DNA of 64,000 bases, taken from Thamnaconus septentrionalis (lineage: Eukaryota; Chordata; Actinopteri; Tetraodontiformes; Monacanthidae). Positions 1 to 11,592 of the stretch are shown piece after piece. Position 1 is the stretch's first letter, and each line of letters opens with the position of its first letter. A program made the translations under genes and the position numbers. Location: positions 13,196,001 to 13,260,000 of the forward strand of contig CM020507.1 in the NCBI GenBank assembly GCA_009823395.1, read 5' to 3'. The notes below the pieces were generated by a model. That model did not search any database. It had not been told where the DNA came from and worked only from the letters and a program-made list of their open reading frames with translations.

Positions 1-2914
1 TCTGGTCTGGCTCCGCTGCCAGGGTCTTGTGCTCACCAAAATCAGTGTCGGAGGGTCACTGAGTTTTGCCTTAAGCCACGAGAGGTTTTGAATAACCACA
101 AAATAACAAGTTAAGTCATCGAATACGACAGTCAGTGCTGACCAATGGATTATAATTGGACAGAAGAGATCCCACAGGTAGGTGAGTTGTGTAGTTCACT
201 GTGTTAGCAGTCATTAGGAGTAGACTGCAGTGACCTCAAACTGATCTCAATAAAATTCCAAAAAAGGAGGTTTCACCCTCCCAGTGGCAGAGTTAACGGT
301 TGGTTTCCCAATAATTAACACTCTGCCTGCTCTGGTTCAGGGGAGAAAAGCAAACAATTAAATACGGAAACAAAATTTCCGTCTCTTTTGAATTACTGTC
401 TGCCGAAAAGGAAGTCGGAAGTGTCTTAGTGTCTGCCTGTTGAGTTTGAGCAAGCATTGTGTTGCAGCCGTGTCACAACAGCGGTTGCGCCGCCGTCACA
501 ATACCATAACATGGCCGTCAGCCGCGATATTTGGCGTGAACGCGCTTCCTGTCAAAAGACACGGTCTTCATCACGCAGCAGTTAGTCACCGCGAGCCTGG
601 ACGGGAGACGCGAGTGCTGATAGAGAGCCGAACGACACCAGGATGCTCAACAAGATGTAGCACTCTGTGTCACAGGTGCTTCTAATAACTGTTAATTACA
701 CAAACTGTCAGTCGGTGTTGCGACGAGCCGCCCGCCTGAAAAACAGTCTGTCGACAGAACAATTTGCGGCGGTGCCGCAAAAAAAAAAATGGATTGCATA
801 AATAAATAAATGGTAAATCTGTGTTGTGGCTGCCATCAATGCCAGCAGTGGCGCTGTTGCACTGAAGCGAGTGTCTGGGCCAAACTAAGCCATGACTACC
901 GCCCCATTAACTACCTATATAGTGAAGTCGTTAGTGGTTTTCTACCTAAAGAGGAGCCATGCTGTATTCCAAGAGTCATTCAATTGAATTCAATTAATTC
1001 CTTATGGACTGCACAACAAGTACTGTCAGAATTTGCTATTGGTACATCATGTTCTGACAATGTGGCTACAATGACATCACATAAGCAGACAAAGTTTACA
1101 AATATCACAAAGAAATTTTACATTACAATTACAGATACTAATACAAGGGTTTACACGAAAAGTACAAGTGCGAAGGTCTAGCTGTAAATACTCAACAATT
1201 GGGTGGAGTCAATTAAATTAAGTTATGCAGCTCACCAGTTATTGAGAATGAGACTCTATGCACACCACTTAAAGCAGCCCTCGCAAGATCTGGGACAGTG
1301 AACTGGTTCGCTGTACATTCTTATGACATCTATACGCATCATGAAACCCTAGGGGGAGCTCTATAGAGACGAATCTGGCGAAACTGAGCGGAAGTCAACG
1401 AGCCGCCCTTACTCGAGTGTTGACTTTCTCTCACTATTCTCAAATATTTACTTATTTATGTTAATGATGTCGAGCGGGGATACTTGTGCCATATTGAACT
1501 GCGCTAATAGCGTGCCTTAAAATTAAACTCTGGAAAAAGAACTAATGTAAAATACAAAAGCCTCTACTGCACGAAGAATGCCCCAACGAACAAACAAAAG
1601 AATGAATGAATTAACCTTGTATTCACATACAAAGTTACAATACACGCTTCTCATTTTGGGTTTGGGCATATTCGGCGTTCCACCACAGAAGTTATAATTA
1701 GCCTACAGTAAGGCTGCCATTTAGACATTCAACACATGAGAAGATTTTGAACTAAATTTCTTTATGGCCTTGTCAGAAAAAGTTTACTTCAGCAAACTTT
1801 TGTTACTGACCTAGCTACCTACTAAATAAACATTCATTCTCTACCCGATTGCTCTGCTTCATGCTACTTCCATAAGCAATCTCTATGCTCGCTTATAGTG
1901 GAGACAACAAGATAAAACAAATTGGCAACATACACAAAAAAAACAGTGACCAGGACGAGTGAAGAAAGGCCTCAGTCCTGTATTTGACGGTGGACCATCC
2001 AGAGGTGAGAGTGTTCAGACTGACATACGAAGGCAGACGACGCCTCCTCACTTTATTTGCTGATAAAACAGTCAAACTCCTGATACAGAGGCTGCCGCGT
2101 TGCCCAAGCGACGCCATTAAATAAACATACCATGACACTGCTGGCAGATTAAAGGATCAAACTGGTGGCGGCCGCCTCCTTAATTGTTGCCCTCCGTTGC
2201 TGCACCAAGACGCTGTCAGTGCGGCGCTAGCTCACAGTGACTCATTCTGCAAACGCAGCGTTCAAATGCCGCGTCGTGCGTCGCCGGCTTTCCCGCTTTC
2301 ACAACAGATCATGCTAAAGGGGCCACGGGTAAATCTATCTTAAATGATGTTAATGATGCACAGACAGCATGGGCACGGTTAAAGACTTTAATTCCCTCGA
2401 TGATTACCCGGCTTCATAAATACCTGACTGCTGCATCTAATTTACACAAATCCCGCATTCCGTTTGCGAGGCGATGCCTCCTCTAGCGCGGGCGCCACTT
2501 AATCCCCTCCCCCACACCCCCACACTATTGCACTTGAAGCGTAGCCAGCATTGGAAGCACTGGGAAGTACTGGGAGGAGTAATTAGAGTGAGCGGTCGGT
2601 GGTCTTTAATGGCACCATTGATGTTTCCGCGTTAAGTGAAAATGTTGGGATGTGGCTCTCTGTGAATTAATATTAGAGATAAACTGTTGATTTGGGCACT
2701 TTGGATACTGAAGAGGGGAGGCGTCAACCTCCGAGTCTCGTCTTAGGTCGGTACTCAAACAGGCGTCCTCTGATAAGGATGTTTTTCGTTGGAAATGGAT
2801 TTTTGCTGCATGTGATGAGTGTTTTTGGAGGTTATTTCTCAAAAGAGCCCTAACAAAAGGGTGCGGTTTTAAAGGGGCCTTGATAGCTTAATAAGAAGAC
2901 TGTTACAAGTTAGA

Positions 2915-3012
2915 TTCCCTTTCTGTTTGGAGTTTGCATGTCGTCCCCATGTTATTTGTTCAGCTTCTCTTCGGGTTGTCCAGCTTCCTCCCACAGTCCA
3001 AAGATTGTCTGT
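2915..3012 (+). repeat. Degenerate fragment of the SINE-like family seen at 33314
   Basis: The segment keeps recognisable wording of the family body, a run reading TTTGGAGTTTGCATGTCGTC and then CAGCTTCCTCCCACAGTCCA. These match in order the body of the intact copy at about 33484-33548. The tRNA-like head and the ATGG-rich tail are missing, so it is an old truncated copy. Confidence 0.6.
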
Positions 3013-3783
3013 ACCGGCTAACATGTCTCACTTGAACTCTTCCAGTCTGTCTTGCTTTGCTTCTAGGCTGCTAACGTGCTTATATGTAACCTCTTTTTCA
3101 CCTCCTATGATTAATACCCCCTCTTTTAAGCCCTTATAGCTAAATGCCTGTCCTATTTATTTGTCTGCGCCTAGAACTACTTTCTTCAGAAAGCTGTTTA
3201 TAACATCGTAGATGAAAACTTGCTTCTGGGGCTAACTTTGATGTATTTACAGTTTTATTTTGTCCCTTGATCGCATAATCTAAACTGAAAGAGAATTCAC
3301 AGACGCACAAACACGCACCCTCAACCTTCCATGTTGTCGCGCGACAACTGCGACCTCGGCGGCCTGTTGGGGTGACCGCTCTGCAAGAGTTTGTTTGCGT
3401 GACGATGACATGGCACTATTTTTGTACTCCCCCTCCCCGACCCCTCGACCATGAAGGCGACAGTGGTCATTAAGGCAAACAGCCGCAATGCACAATGATG
3501 CCGCGATGAAAACAGAAGCAAAAACACGCACACGAGCGAAGGTTGTTTGTGGTCGCGTCGTGGTTCGTCGAGTCACGCTTGCCACCGCGGGCAACTGAGC
3601 TGGGCTACGACTGTTTTAAATGAAGGCGGGGGGGGGGGGTTATAAGTCTTCATTTCCTCGTGTTGACGGAAACTACAGCAGCCTTAAATTCAGGGATGAC
3701 AATCCTGCCAGGAGAAACTCCCTCAGGGCTCGTTGCTTCTTTAATTAGCTGCCGAGTCTCGGCCGCAGGCCGGGCCGGTGGTC

Positions 3784-3784
3784 T

Positions 3785-3812
<28 letters not shown>
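3784..3812. repeat. (CA)n microsatellite
   Basis: Uninterrupted CA dinucleotides, about 14 units. Confidence 0.95.
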
Positions 3813-3818
<6 letters not shown>

Positions 3819-4409
3819 GACGCACACCAGGATGTTTAGCGCAGCAGCAGCAGCAGCCACTCCAGGAGCAGATAGTCGTCTGATCAAACGTGACTTCAGC
3901 CCGTCTGACAGTGTGATCAAAGTGAAACACGCTGTCAGTCCTTCAAAATTTTAAAGACTGAACCTTTAAGAAGAAATTTGCATTAGAAAATTTGCAGAAA
4001 CTGCATAGCTCAATGACAACAGTCCTCTATTTTTCCCCCTAATGTTTCCCATAATAAGCAGGGGAACTTTCCGCATTAGATCTCTGTGATTTTGTCTGAG
4101 TTCCTCTTGGCCGATGCTGACTGACCCGCAAGAACCATTCGATGTCAACCAACAGGCGGCCTTTCCAGAAATCCTCCCTTCTTCCGTTGGCCCGCAGCTT
4201 TCACTTGCCTCTGCTTCTTCCGGTTTGGACCCGTAGCGCTGTTTTGTTTTTTGTTTTTGTTTTACAGCAGTTTCCAAATTTTGCTTCAGATTCGCTCAAC
4301 GTTTTTTTTACGGGACGGCAAGCGGTGCTGTGACGTTGCGAGTCGTGTTTACATGGCTTCCTCATCCGTCAGGAGAATCGGAGGGGGGTGAACCAATCAC
4401 AGTGCCTCC

Positions 4410-4414
<5 letters not shown>

Positions 4415-4474
<60 letters not shown>

Positions 4475-4486
4475 TACACACACAAA
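4415..4486. repeat. (CA)n microsatellite
   Basis: About 35 CA units with a short TACATA interruption near the 3' end. Apparent His-Thr or Val-Cys reading frames across it are artefacts. Confidence 0.95.
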
Positions 4487-4587
4487 AACCTCCCGCCTCA
4501 GAGGCCGGCAGGCTGGAATGTCAGGATGAAAGCTCCTGTTTCGCCCGTCGGACTTCGACATGACAGAGGTGACACCTGCAGACAGGA

Positions 4588-4921
4588 GGAGACACACCTC
4601 CCTCTCTCTCTCTCTCTCCCTCTCTGTCTCTCTCTCTCCCAGTGTGACGGCTCTGCCGCTCATCTCCGTCGCAGTCTTACATTCTCATTTTCCAAATTTA
4701 CCATCCCCTTGATGTTTTTTTTTATGCTCACTCCAACTCTCTGAGTCTCCCAGCTCTTTCTCACTCTGCTCTCTCACTCTCTCTCTCCCTCCCTCCCTCT
4801 CTCTCTCTCTGTCTCGCCCTGCCACACGATGCACTCTAGCGGCGCACTGACAGTATGTCTGCCTCCCTCTCAGCCTCTCGGCCACAGTGGCTCAGGCTGA
4901 TGTTTCCCTTCTCTGCCGCAG

Positions 4922-4999
<78 letters not shown>

Positions 5000-5020
5000 T
5001 CCCCGCCTCTCTATCTCTCT
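4588..5020. repeat. Polypyrimidine cluster, several (CT)n arrays
   Basis: Three CT-rich arrays lie within about 430 bp: 4594-4640, about 4766-4812, and an almost pure (TC)35 at 4926-4995 that grades into CCT-rich sequence. Nearly all purines are on the other strand. This is a mirror-symmetric H-DNA-prone tract inside the intron. Confidence 0.9.
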
Positions 5021-5858
5021 AATCTGATCAGAATTAGTTGATCACGCTCAACCTCTGGGCCGTAATTGCCAGTTCAGCTTCCATTTGTAACGTCGACCCG
5101 CAGCGCTGTTCCCCCGGCCGGGTCCGAAATTAATCTCCCTTTAAAGAGAAAGAGTTCTAATTCAGTTTAACCTTGTGCTGGAGTCTCATAAAGATCTGTC
5201 AGGACCATCAATCTCACGTTCTCAGCTGCTGTTCATGAGACTGTTTTTAAAGGGAACATAAAGTAGGTCCAAAGCAATGGAAGTTTTAGTAGGTTTTTTG
5301 TTTTTTTTCAACATTTTCAACCTCCTTAACTTGGTTTTACATTGAACTCAAATGAGAGAGAATACATCAGGAGGTGTTTGAGAAGAACTTTGATTTATTC
5401 ATTTATTTATTCATTGTGTTGTGTAGCTGTTGGTTGCATGACAAACCGTGACGTTGTTAACGGAACCTGTGAGTCAACTTTGTCCTCTCACTCAGTCTCA
5501 TTGAATCTGTTCTGTTTGATTCCGCTGAGGTTAGAAGCCTGACATTTTGCTCCCCTCTTCACACCTGCTCCTCTCTTCCCCTTCTGCTCACCTCTTCTTT
5601 TTTTATTTCTCACCGCTGAACTTCCTCTCAGGCCGTTTCTCTGTAATAATAAACCCTCTCGTCTCCTGCGCAGTATGGATTTCAGAGCCCGTTTCGGTTC
5701 GGTTTGGACTCCAGCCCCCAGCGGCACAATAATATGGCGCGTCAGAACGGGTCAGTGTCTCGACCGTCTTGCACCTCACGTGCACAGACGTGTAAACTGG
5801 CACGCTGCGACTCTTCGGCGCCAGGCATCGATGACTCTTTCTCTCTCTCTCTCTTCTG
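5021..5858. other. Intronic stretch with nothing recognised
   Basis: Short stop-bounded frames only, with no splice-flanked coding-like segment and no recognisable repeat body. Confidence 0.6.
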
Positions 5859-5863
5859 CACAC

Positions 5864-5902
<39 letters not shown>
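5859..5902. repeat. (CA)n microsatellite
   Basis: CA array with one CG variant, preceded by a (TC)n stretch at about 5838-5854. Confidence 0.95.
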
Positions 5903-5904
<2 letters not shown>

Positions 5905-6085
5905 TGCAGGCAGACACACGCAGGGTAAAATATGTCACCTAAATGATCAAGGCGTCACTCAGGCCTGATATCTCATTAACTTGTTGTCACAGATCTATCA
6001 GATGGGTGTAGCCTCCTGGATAACAGCGTCTCCATTTGAGGCAGTGCACAGCAGGGATCTTATTTTCCTATAGGTGACATCAAAA

Positions 6086-6088
<3 letters not shown>

Positions 6089-6127
<39 letters not shown>
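6089..6127. repeat. (TA)n(CA)n compound microsatellite
   Basis: About 16 TA units followed by CACACAC. It is an AT-rich, easily unwound alternating tract. Confidence 0.95.
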
Positions 6128-6128
<1 letters not shown>

Positions 6129-7958
6129 TTGTGTGCAGCGCGGCCAGCTAGTGTTAGCGTTGCTTGGTTGAACTGGATTGTGTCGTTTTTGAGCAGGTCA
6201 GTGTTAGAAAACAGCATCAGGGAAGTCACAACATGACTTTTTTTCATTGCGTAATGATAATTTATCATTGGGGTGATGATATATAACTGTGCAGTTAAGC
6301 TGCACGGCAGAGCCAACGAATGAAAGGCTAGCTGAGCGTCACATTTGCATTGACATCTCAACTAGCCGTGTGCACACATTGTGCTCATTATTGGGGTTGT
6401 GTCCTTGTTTCTGTACATCCCATGAACTTTGAAGACAAAGCTCTTCAGCATCTGTTCATGTTTGGCCTGGGCTGCAGTTTGAAATGTTTATTCATGGCAA
6501 CATCTTTACAGTCAGCCCAAAATGCTCATTTTTGAGTCCATATAGTGAAGTGATCATGCATCACTACTATGTTTGCAGGGGTACAACATGTTTTGAAGTC
6601 CTTTCCCCCCTAAATCTAAAATGTGTGTTCCCCGATCATTCCTTCCATATTTCAGCTAAAACATCTTCACAACCCTCACCTCTCCTCCCACCCACACACA
6701 CACACATCCACACAGACACTCACACACAAAAAACATGCAGAGATGCAGATGCACTCATACCTGATTCATTTGATGCAAGTGTCCCGGTGTGAATATATGA
6801 CAGCCACTCTGTCTGGTCTCAAGAGTTTCCAATGACTGCTGAGTGATTTTCAGACTTGAGTGCATTGCTGTTCTGAATGATTTTCTGTCTGTCTGACTCT
6901 CTGCAGCACTAAAGGAAAATTCTGCTTTAGAAAAGTGCGCCTTCCCCTCGCATTTCCCTGCGCTCTCATGTATTATCATCATGCAGCCGCCAGTCTCGTA
7001 CTGATAGAAGTATGGAACCTGCGCCGCAGCGTTGACTAAAAATCAGCTCCTAGAATAGGCAAAATCTTAAGAGGAGCACCAGCTTTGTTGGCAACACTTG
7101 AAACTTTGAAATACCAAAATGTCTACAATTAACATCTTTGAAAGGGACATTTAAGCTTCAGTGAAAAATGGATAATTCATCATTTCAGCCATGCATGTAG
7201 GTATGAAACAGCCAGTCAAAGCCCAATACAGCCGGAATAATAGCAAGGGTGGTCTGGGGTGCCGGGAGCTGTGAATGGGGAGCAGAATGTCTCATGCATA
7301 TGTGCATAATCGGATTAAACCGAATGAAGGACGTTCTTACCTCAGCAGAGCACTTTCGCATTCCTGCTGCTGTTTGATAAATGGCAGTTTCTTAGACTTT
7401 TGCGATCGCAAACGGATTCCTGAAGCAACAGCGCAAAGTCACGTTTCCGGTCTGCGCTGCTGATAAGGTCACGCCGTTCATCCGAGGCAGTCAAGATGTC
7501 TTCAGGTCGTGTTTTTCCTTCTTCTGTCAGACAAACTCAGTGTTGTTGGTCACGTATCTACCGCCTTCGAGATCGCGTGTCAGACGTGATAACATTCGCA
7601 AAGTTCACCAATGTTTCCAAACAATAATATGCATTCAATTAGCTTTTTTCCACTTTTTAGATCAAGTTAATCAGGCGTCTAGTGTCTGCCCTGAGTGATG
7701 TCACAAAGGGCACTGATTCATCCTCCAGACAGGTGTTTATTCCACTCTTTGACTCATTGCTGCCGTGGTTTTGTCCTCTTTCAAGACTTGCAGAAGGTCC
7801 AACAAAGCCATCAGTTGTAGCAGGAGGTAAACAGAGGGCTAACTATACTGTATTCTGGAGCTCTATAGTGTCTTTTGGGTGATTAATTACACAACGAGGC
7901 TCCACTGGAGTCTTGGATGAAAAATAAAGATGTGAACATGGGTATAATAGGGGACCTT
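6128..7958. other. Intronic stretch with nothing recognised
   Basis: Noncoding DNA with a short imperfect CA tract near 6695-6730. No coding-like segment bounded by splice sites was found. Confidence 0.6.
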
Positions 7959-7961
7959 TAG

Positions 7962-8723
7962 ACCCTGTTTGCACTTGGTAATTTCAAGCGTTTTTCGTAT
8001 TCCGATCGGCAAAAATCACACAAAGTAACCAAGTGGAAACAGTCCAAATCCGTATTGTCATCCGATTACTCAAACCACCTCGGGGAGGTGGTTTCGACGC
8101 TTCGCATCGCATAGCATAGCATTCCTCACGGACGTGTGAACAGAATGCGATCTTAGTCCACATTAACGACCGCCTACTCCACTCACCTCTCCCGTGTACG
8201 CACTTGGTCGGCGCCCACCTCCCGGCGTCGTCATTATAAAGTTACAAACAAGAAGCGAAAACAAATCATTTTTGTTAGAATCTTTTATTAGGATGCTAAT
8301 AAATTTCATTCTGCATTAGCGTATTTTGTCAGTGGAGCAGCGGTTGCAGTTTCCCACATATGAGATTAAATGTGCAACGTTGCTTCCGAAAATTTGCCAG
8401 CCACTGTTGATCCGAAAATAAAGTCATCACCACTCTGTCCCACCAGTCGTTACTCCTCGTTCGGATCCATACGAGCTGCAGTAGAATTAAAACGAGTGAC
8501 TTGATATAGTCCGCAAACAGGAAGTTGATTCTTATTCGTGTTCAGTTGAAACTAGCCGTAGTTTTGCGCTTTACTGCCCCTAGTGGTTAAAAATGCACTA
8601 ATGCGATCACAAGTGGCACGCTCGAGACGCATGTTAATGCCATGTGCGAACAGATGCTTCAAGATGCGTACTTGTGATACGATCACCCAAAACAGTTACA
8701 AGTGACCAAGTGCAAACAGGGCC
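7962..8723. mobile_element. Harbinger-type MITE, 762 bp
   Basis: The left end reads GACCCTGTTTGCACTTGGT and the right end is its inverted copy (ACCAAGTGCAAACAGGGCC), 18 of 19 positions matching. Each end is abutted by the trinucleotide TTA (7959-7961 and 8724-8726), the 3-bp target duplication typical of PIF/Harbinger elements. No transposase frame is present inside, so it is non-autonomous. The family assignment rests on TSD length and terminal inverted repeats only. Confidence 0.8.
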
Positions 8724-8726
8724 TTA

Positions 8727-9585
8727 GACGGCTACACATAGCACGTTATGGATGGCACTTAATGGTTTTCCCGGGCTCACACATCAAACCTGTCACTTCA
8801 TCCCTGCCTGTCACCGTCTGCACATTAACCATCATGATCTTCTGTAATCACTGCAGAAATCACCATTATCATCAGTGAGATCAGATCAGATGATGAGATA
8901 AACAGTCGGCTGATTCCTCCGACACAGAGACGTGCTGGCGGAGCAGAGAGCAGAGGAGAGATGAAGGCCGGTGGAAAACATGATGGGGAGGCAGATTGGA
9001 GCTCTGGGACTGAATCAAGGGGAAATGGAGAATTTGGGAAGGTTAAAGAGAGTGAACCTGGAAGAGTGAGGGTCCCAGGGAGGGCTGCAGGTTCAGGGGT
9101 CTGCTGGGTAAGGCGGGGAGGGGGATGGATGGATGGTCAAACAAGGCACAAATGAGGAAGGAAGACTGGTTGCAGGGGTAAAATGAAGACGGGTGAAGAG
9201 AACAGTGTGGATGCGAGAAGGAGGAGGAATAGCAGGAGGAGGAAGATTGGTTGATGGAGACACAGCGGCACCACCACAGCTGCACGGCGACCTGATGGTG
9301 AGCAGCCACAGGTCCTCTCCTCATCATCGCCTCTCCCTGCTGTCGGCCGCACTCTCCCTACTCTCTGTCCACTTCATGTTAACACATACACACCCTTTTG
9401 AAAGACCATTAAAACGATCTTCTAAAGGTCCCTCATTGTGCCAAATTCATTCGGCTTCCGATTTTCTGACGACGGCCTGCCGCGTCTCATCAGAAACAAG
9501 AAATATCCTCCCCTCTTTTGCTCGCATCACTTTTCAGTAAAAAAAAAAAAAAAAAAAAAGTCCTGGAATTGGCCCCTTCGTGATG
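8727..9585. other. Intronic spacer between two MITEs
   Basis: Purine-rich sequence at 8930-9260 gives several fortuitous open frames. No domain is recognised, and the segment ends in a poly(A) run at about 9539-9559. Confidence 0.55.
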
Positions 9586-9593
9586 TCACTAAG

Positions 9594-10034
9594 TAGGCCT
9601 GGGCGATAAAATGATTACGATAATATTCACGATTAAAAACTCCACGATAACGATGATAAATGCATGAGCTGTTATTTCGATAACCCAACCAATCCCACAG
9701 GAGAGAAACAAGCGCGTGCTAAATGAACAGCCAAACTCAGCAGAGAAACAACAGCGTGCTTCCTTCCCTCCACCCGCCTCCTATCGCTCACAACAACTCA
9801 GATGGGAGACACACACACAGCCGTCCGCTAAATCTAGTTATAGGAACATGTAGAAATGAGTAGACTTTGGGAAGAAATATATAAAAAATAATCCTTCTGG
9901 TTTCTTTGCGGTTCAAGAATACTAATATTAAAACTATTATTGATAAAAAAAATTCATATCGTGATAATTATCGACATCGAGCAATATAAGAAAACATATT
10001 GTGATAAAAAAATTTGTTATATCGCCCAGGCCTA
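9594..10034. mobile_element. hAT-type MITE, 441 bp, with perfect 8-bp TSD
   Basis: The element opens with TAGGCCTGGGCGATA and closes with the exact reverse complement TATCGCCCAGGCCTA, a perfect 15-bp terminal inverted repeat. Identical octamers TCACTAAG flank it at 9586-9593 and 10035-10042, the 8-bp target duplication characteristic of hAT transposition. The interior is AT-rich with repeated GATAA/TTATC motifs and no long frame, so it was mobilised in trans. The perfect TSD and TIR suggest a fairly young insertion. Confidence 0.92.
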
Positions 10035-11568
10035 TCACTAAGGGCACGCACACGTCATTGGCGCTCCTTTTAGCTTTCGCGTCTGAGAAAGACCCCCAGC
10101 GAGGCAATTTCCATTATGCCGCCAAAAAAATGGACGTCTCATTTATGTGTTTATGATGTGCTTCACGAGATTAGAGGCAGATTATTGCCAAGGCAGTAAG
10201 CCTCCATTGATACGCGTCCATTACTGCGGCTGCCGCAGCGTCCCGCCTAATAAGTCAGCGTCTGCCAAGACCACAAAATGGCCTTTTGGCTTCCTGGTTG
10301 CCTCACTTCCATTTTCCAGTGGTGCAAATCACCCTGACAGGGATAAGAGAGAGCTTCTCTTCCCGCAGATTCTGATAGCTCATTAGGATTCAACACAACA
10401 AGCCCAAACAGCAAACATATTTCCCCGCTGTTACAATTTCTCGGGCTCGTGTGATGACACTGTTTCTGTGCTGTGACTCAGATTCGGGCGGAGGAGGGCG
10501 AGGAGACGAGCCCGAGGGGAGAAGTGGCGGAAACTTTTCCAATCCGGAGAGAGGAGGTGGCGAAGGTCGGAAAGGTCAAAGCGATGGAGGTCGGGCCGGG
10601 TTTTGTTTGGCTGGAGACGCGCTGGCAGGCAAAACAGCGGGAAGGGTGGGAGGGGTGGAGGATGAGAAAGGAGACGAGAACGGCTGCTTTCAGTTTACAG
10701 GGAGGGAGACGCGACCCTTTTATCAGCCTAATAATGAGGCGTGATTGCTGTTTCTGCCAAAGCCCCCTCCCCCAGGCCAAGTATTAATAATTCACGCCCA
10801 CACAATCCTCAACATCTCAACTTTTCTCCCTCCTGTCTTCTTCCCTTCACTTCCACAATTACGGCAGCTAACAGGGATATCAATTAAGAGAGATGGCAAT
10901 TAATGTCGTTCTAAGTCATTCTGTATGTGTGTGGAGAGTGGATGCGTGTGGGTGCGCTCAGGAAAATACGTGTTTGTCTTTTTGCGAGTGAGTAGCCCTG
11001 TGTGTGTGTGTGCGTGCGTGCACGTACGTAACGTGCAAACACCCAACGGACGGACGGACTGACACAGCGACAACTATTACAAGGCTGAATCATTTCGCCT
11101 GTAATTCCCGGCAGAGAATGCGTCTGTTTTCAGCCGGCGCTTGCAGAGGCAGCAGTGATTAGGTAAAGCAAGGCACAGGCGGGGAAATACTGATGTTGTC
11201 CTCGTTAAAGGATCAGTAGCGCTGATAGAAAGACGCCTGTCAGTGTGATTTCTTTTCCTTTTTTTTTCGCCCCCATGCCGACGAGGCCTACATAAAAATA
11301 CGAGAGGCAATTTTGGAATGGAAACTGATCTCTCTGCGAACGGTGTCCCACTTACAGTGAAACAGACAGCGGATACACAGCTTTGTGATCCCTTGTTAGA
11401 CATAATCAATCCACGTCCGATCCGGACGTGACAACACGATCCTAGCATTCCACAGAATGGAATGCACCTAAAATGTCCTTTAACCTTTACAAATGACCTC
11501 CTCAAATTTTTAGAATGCACATGACCAACTGCTCACCAAGAAAAAATCCCAAACATAAGTATCTGACT

Positions 11569-11592
11569 CACTCACTCACTCACTCACTCACT
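11569..11592. repeat. (ACTC)n short tandem repeat
   Basis: Six tandem ACTC units. Confidence 0.9.

Noticed and set aside
4415..4486. Tandem repeats as possible CRISPR-like arrays
   Set aside because: All tandem arrays in the window are 1-4 bp microsatellites without spacers, in a vertebrate genome.
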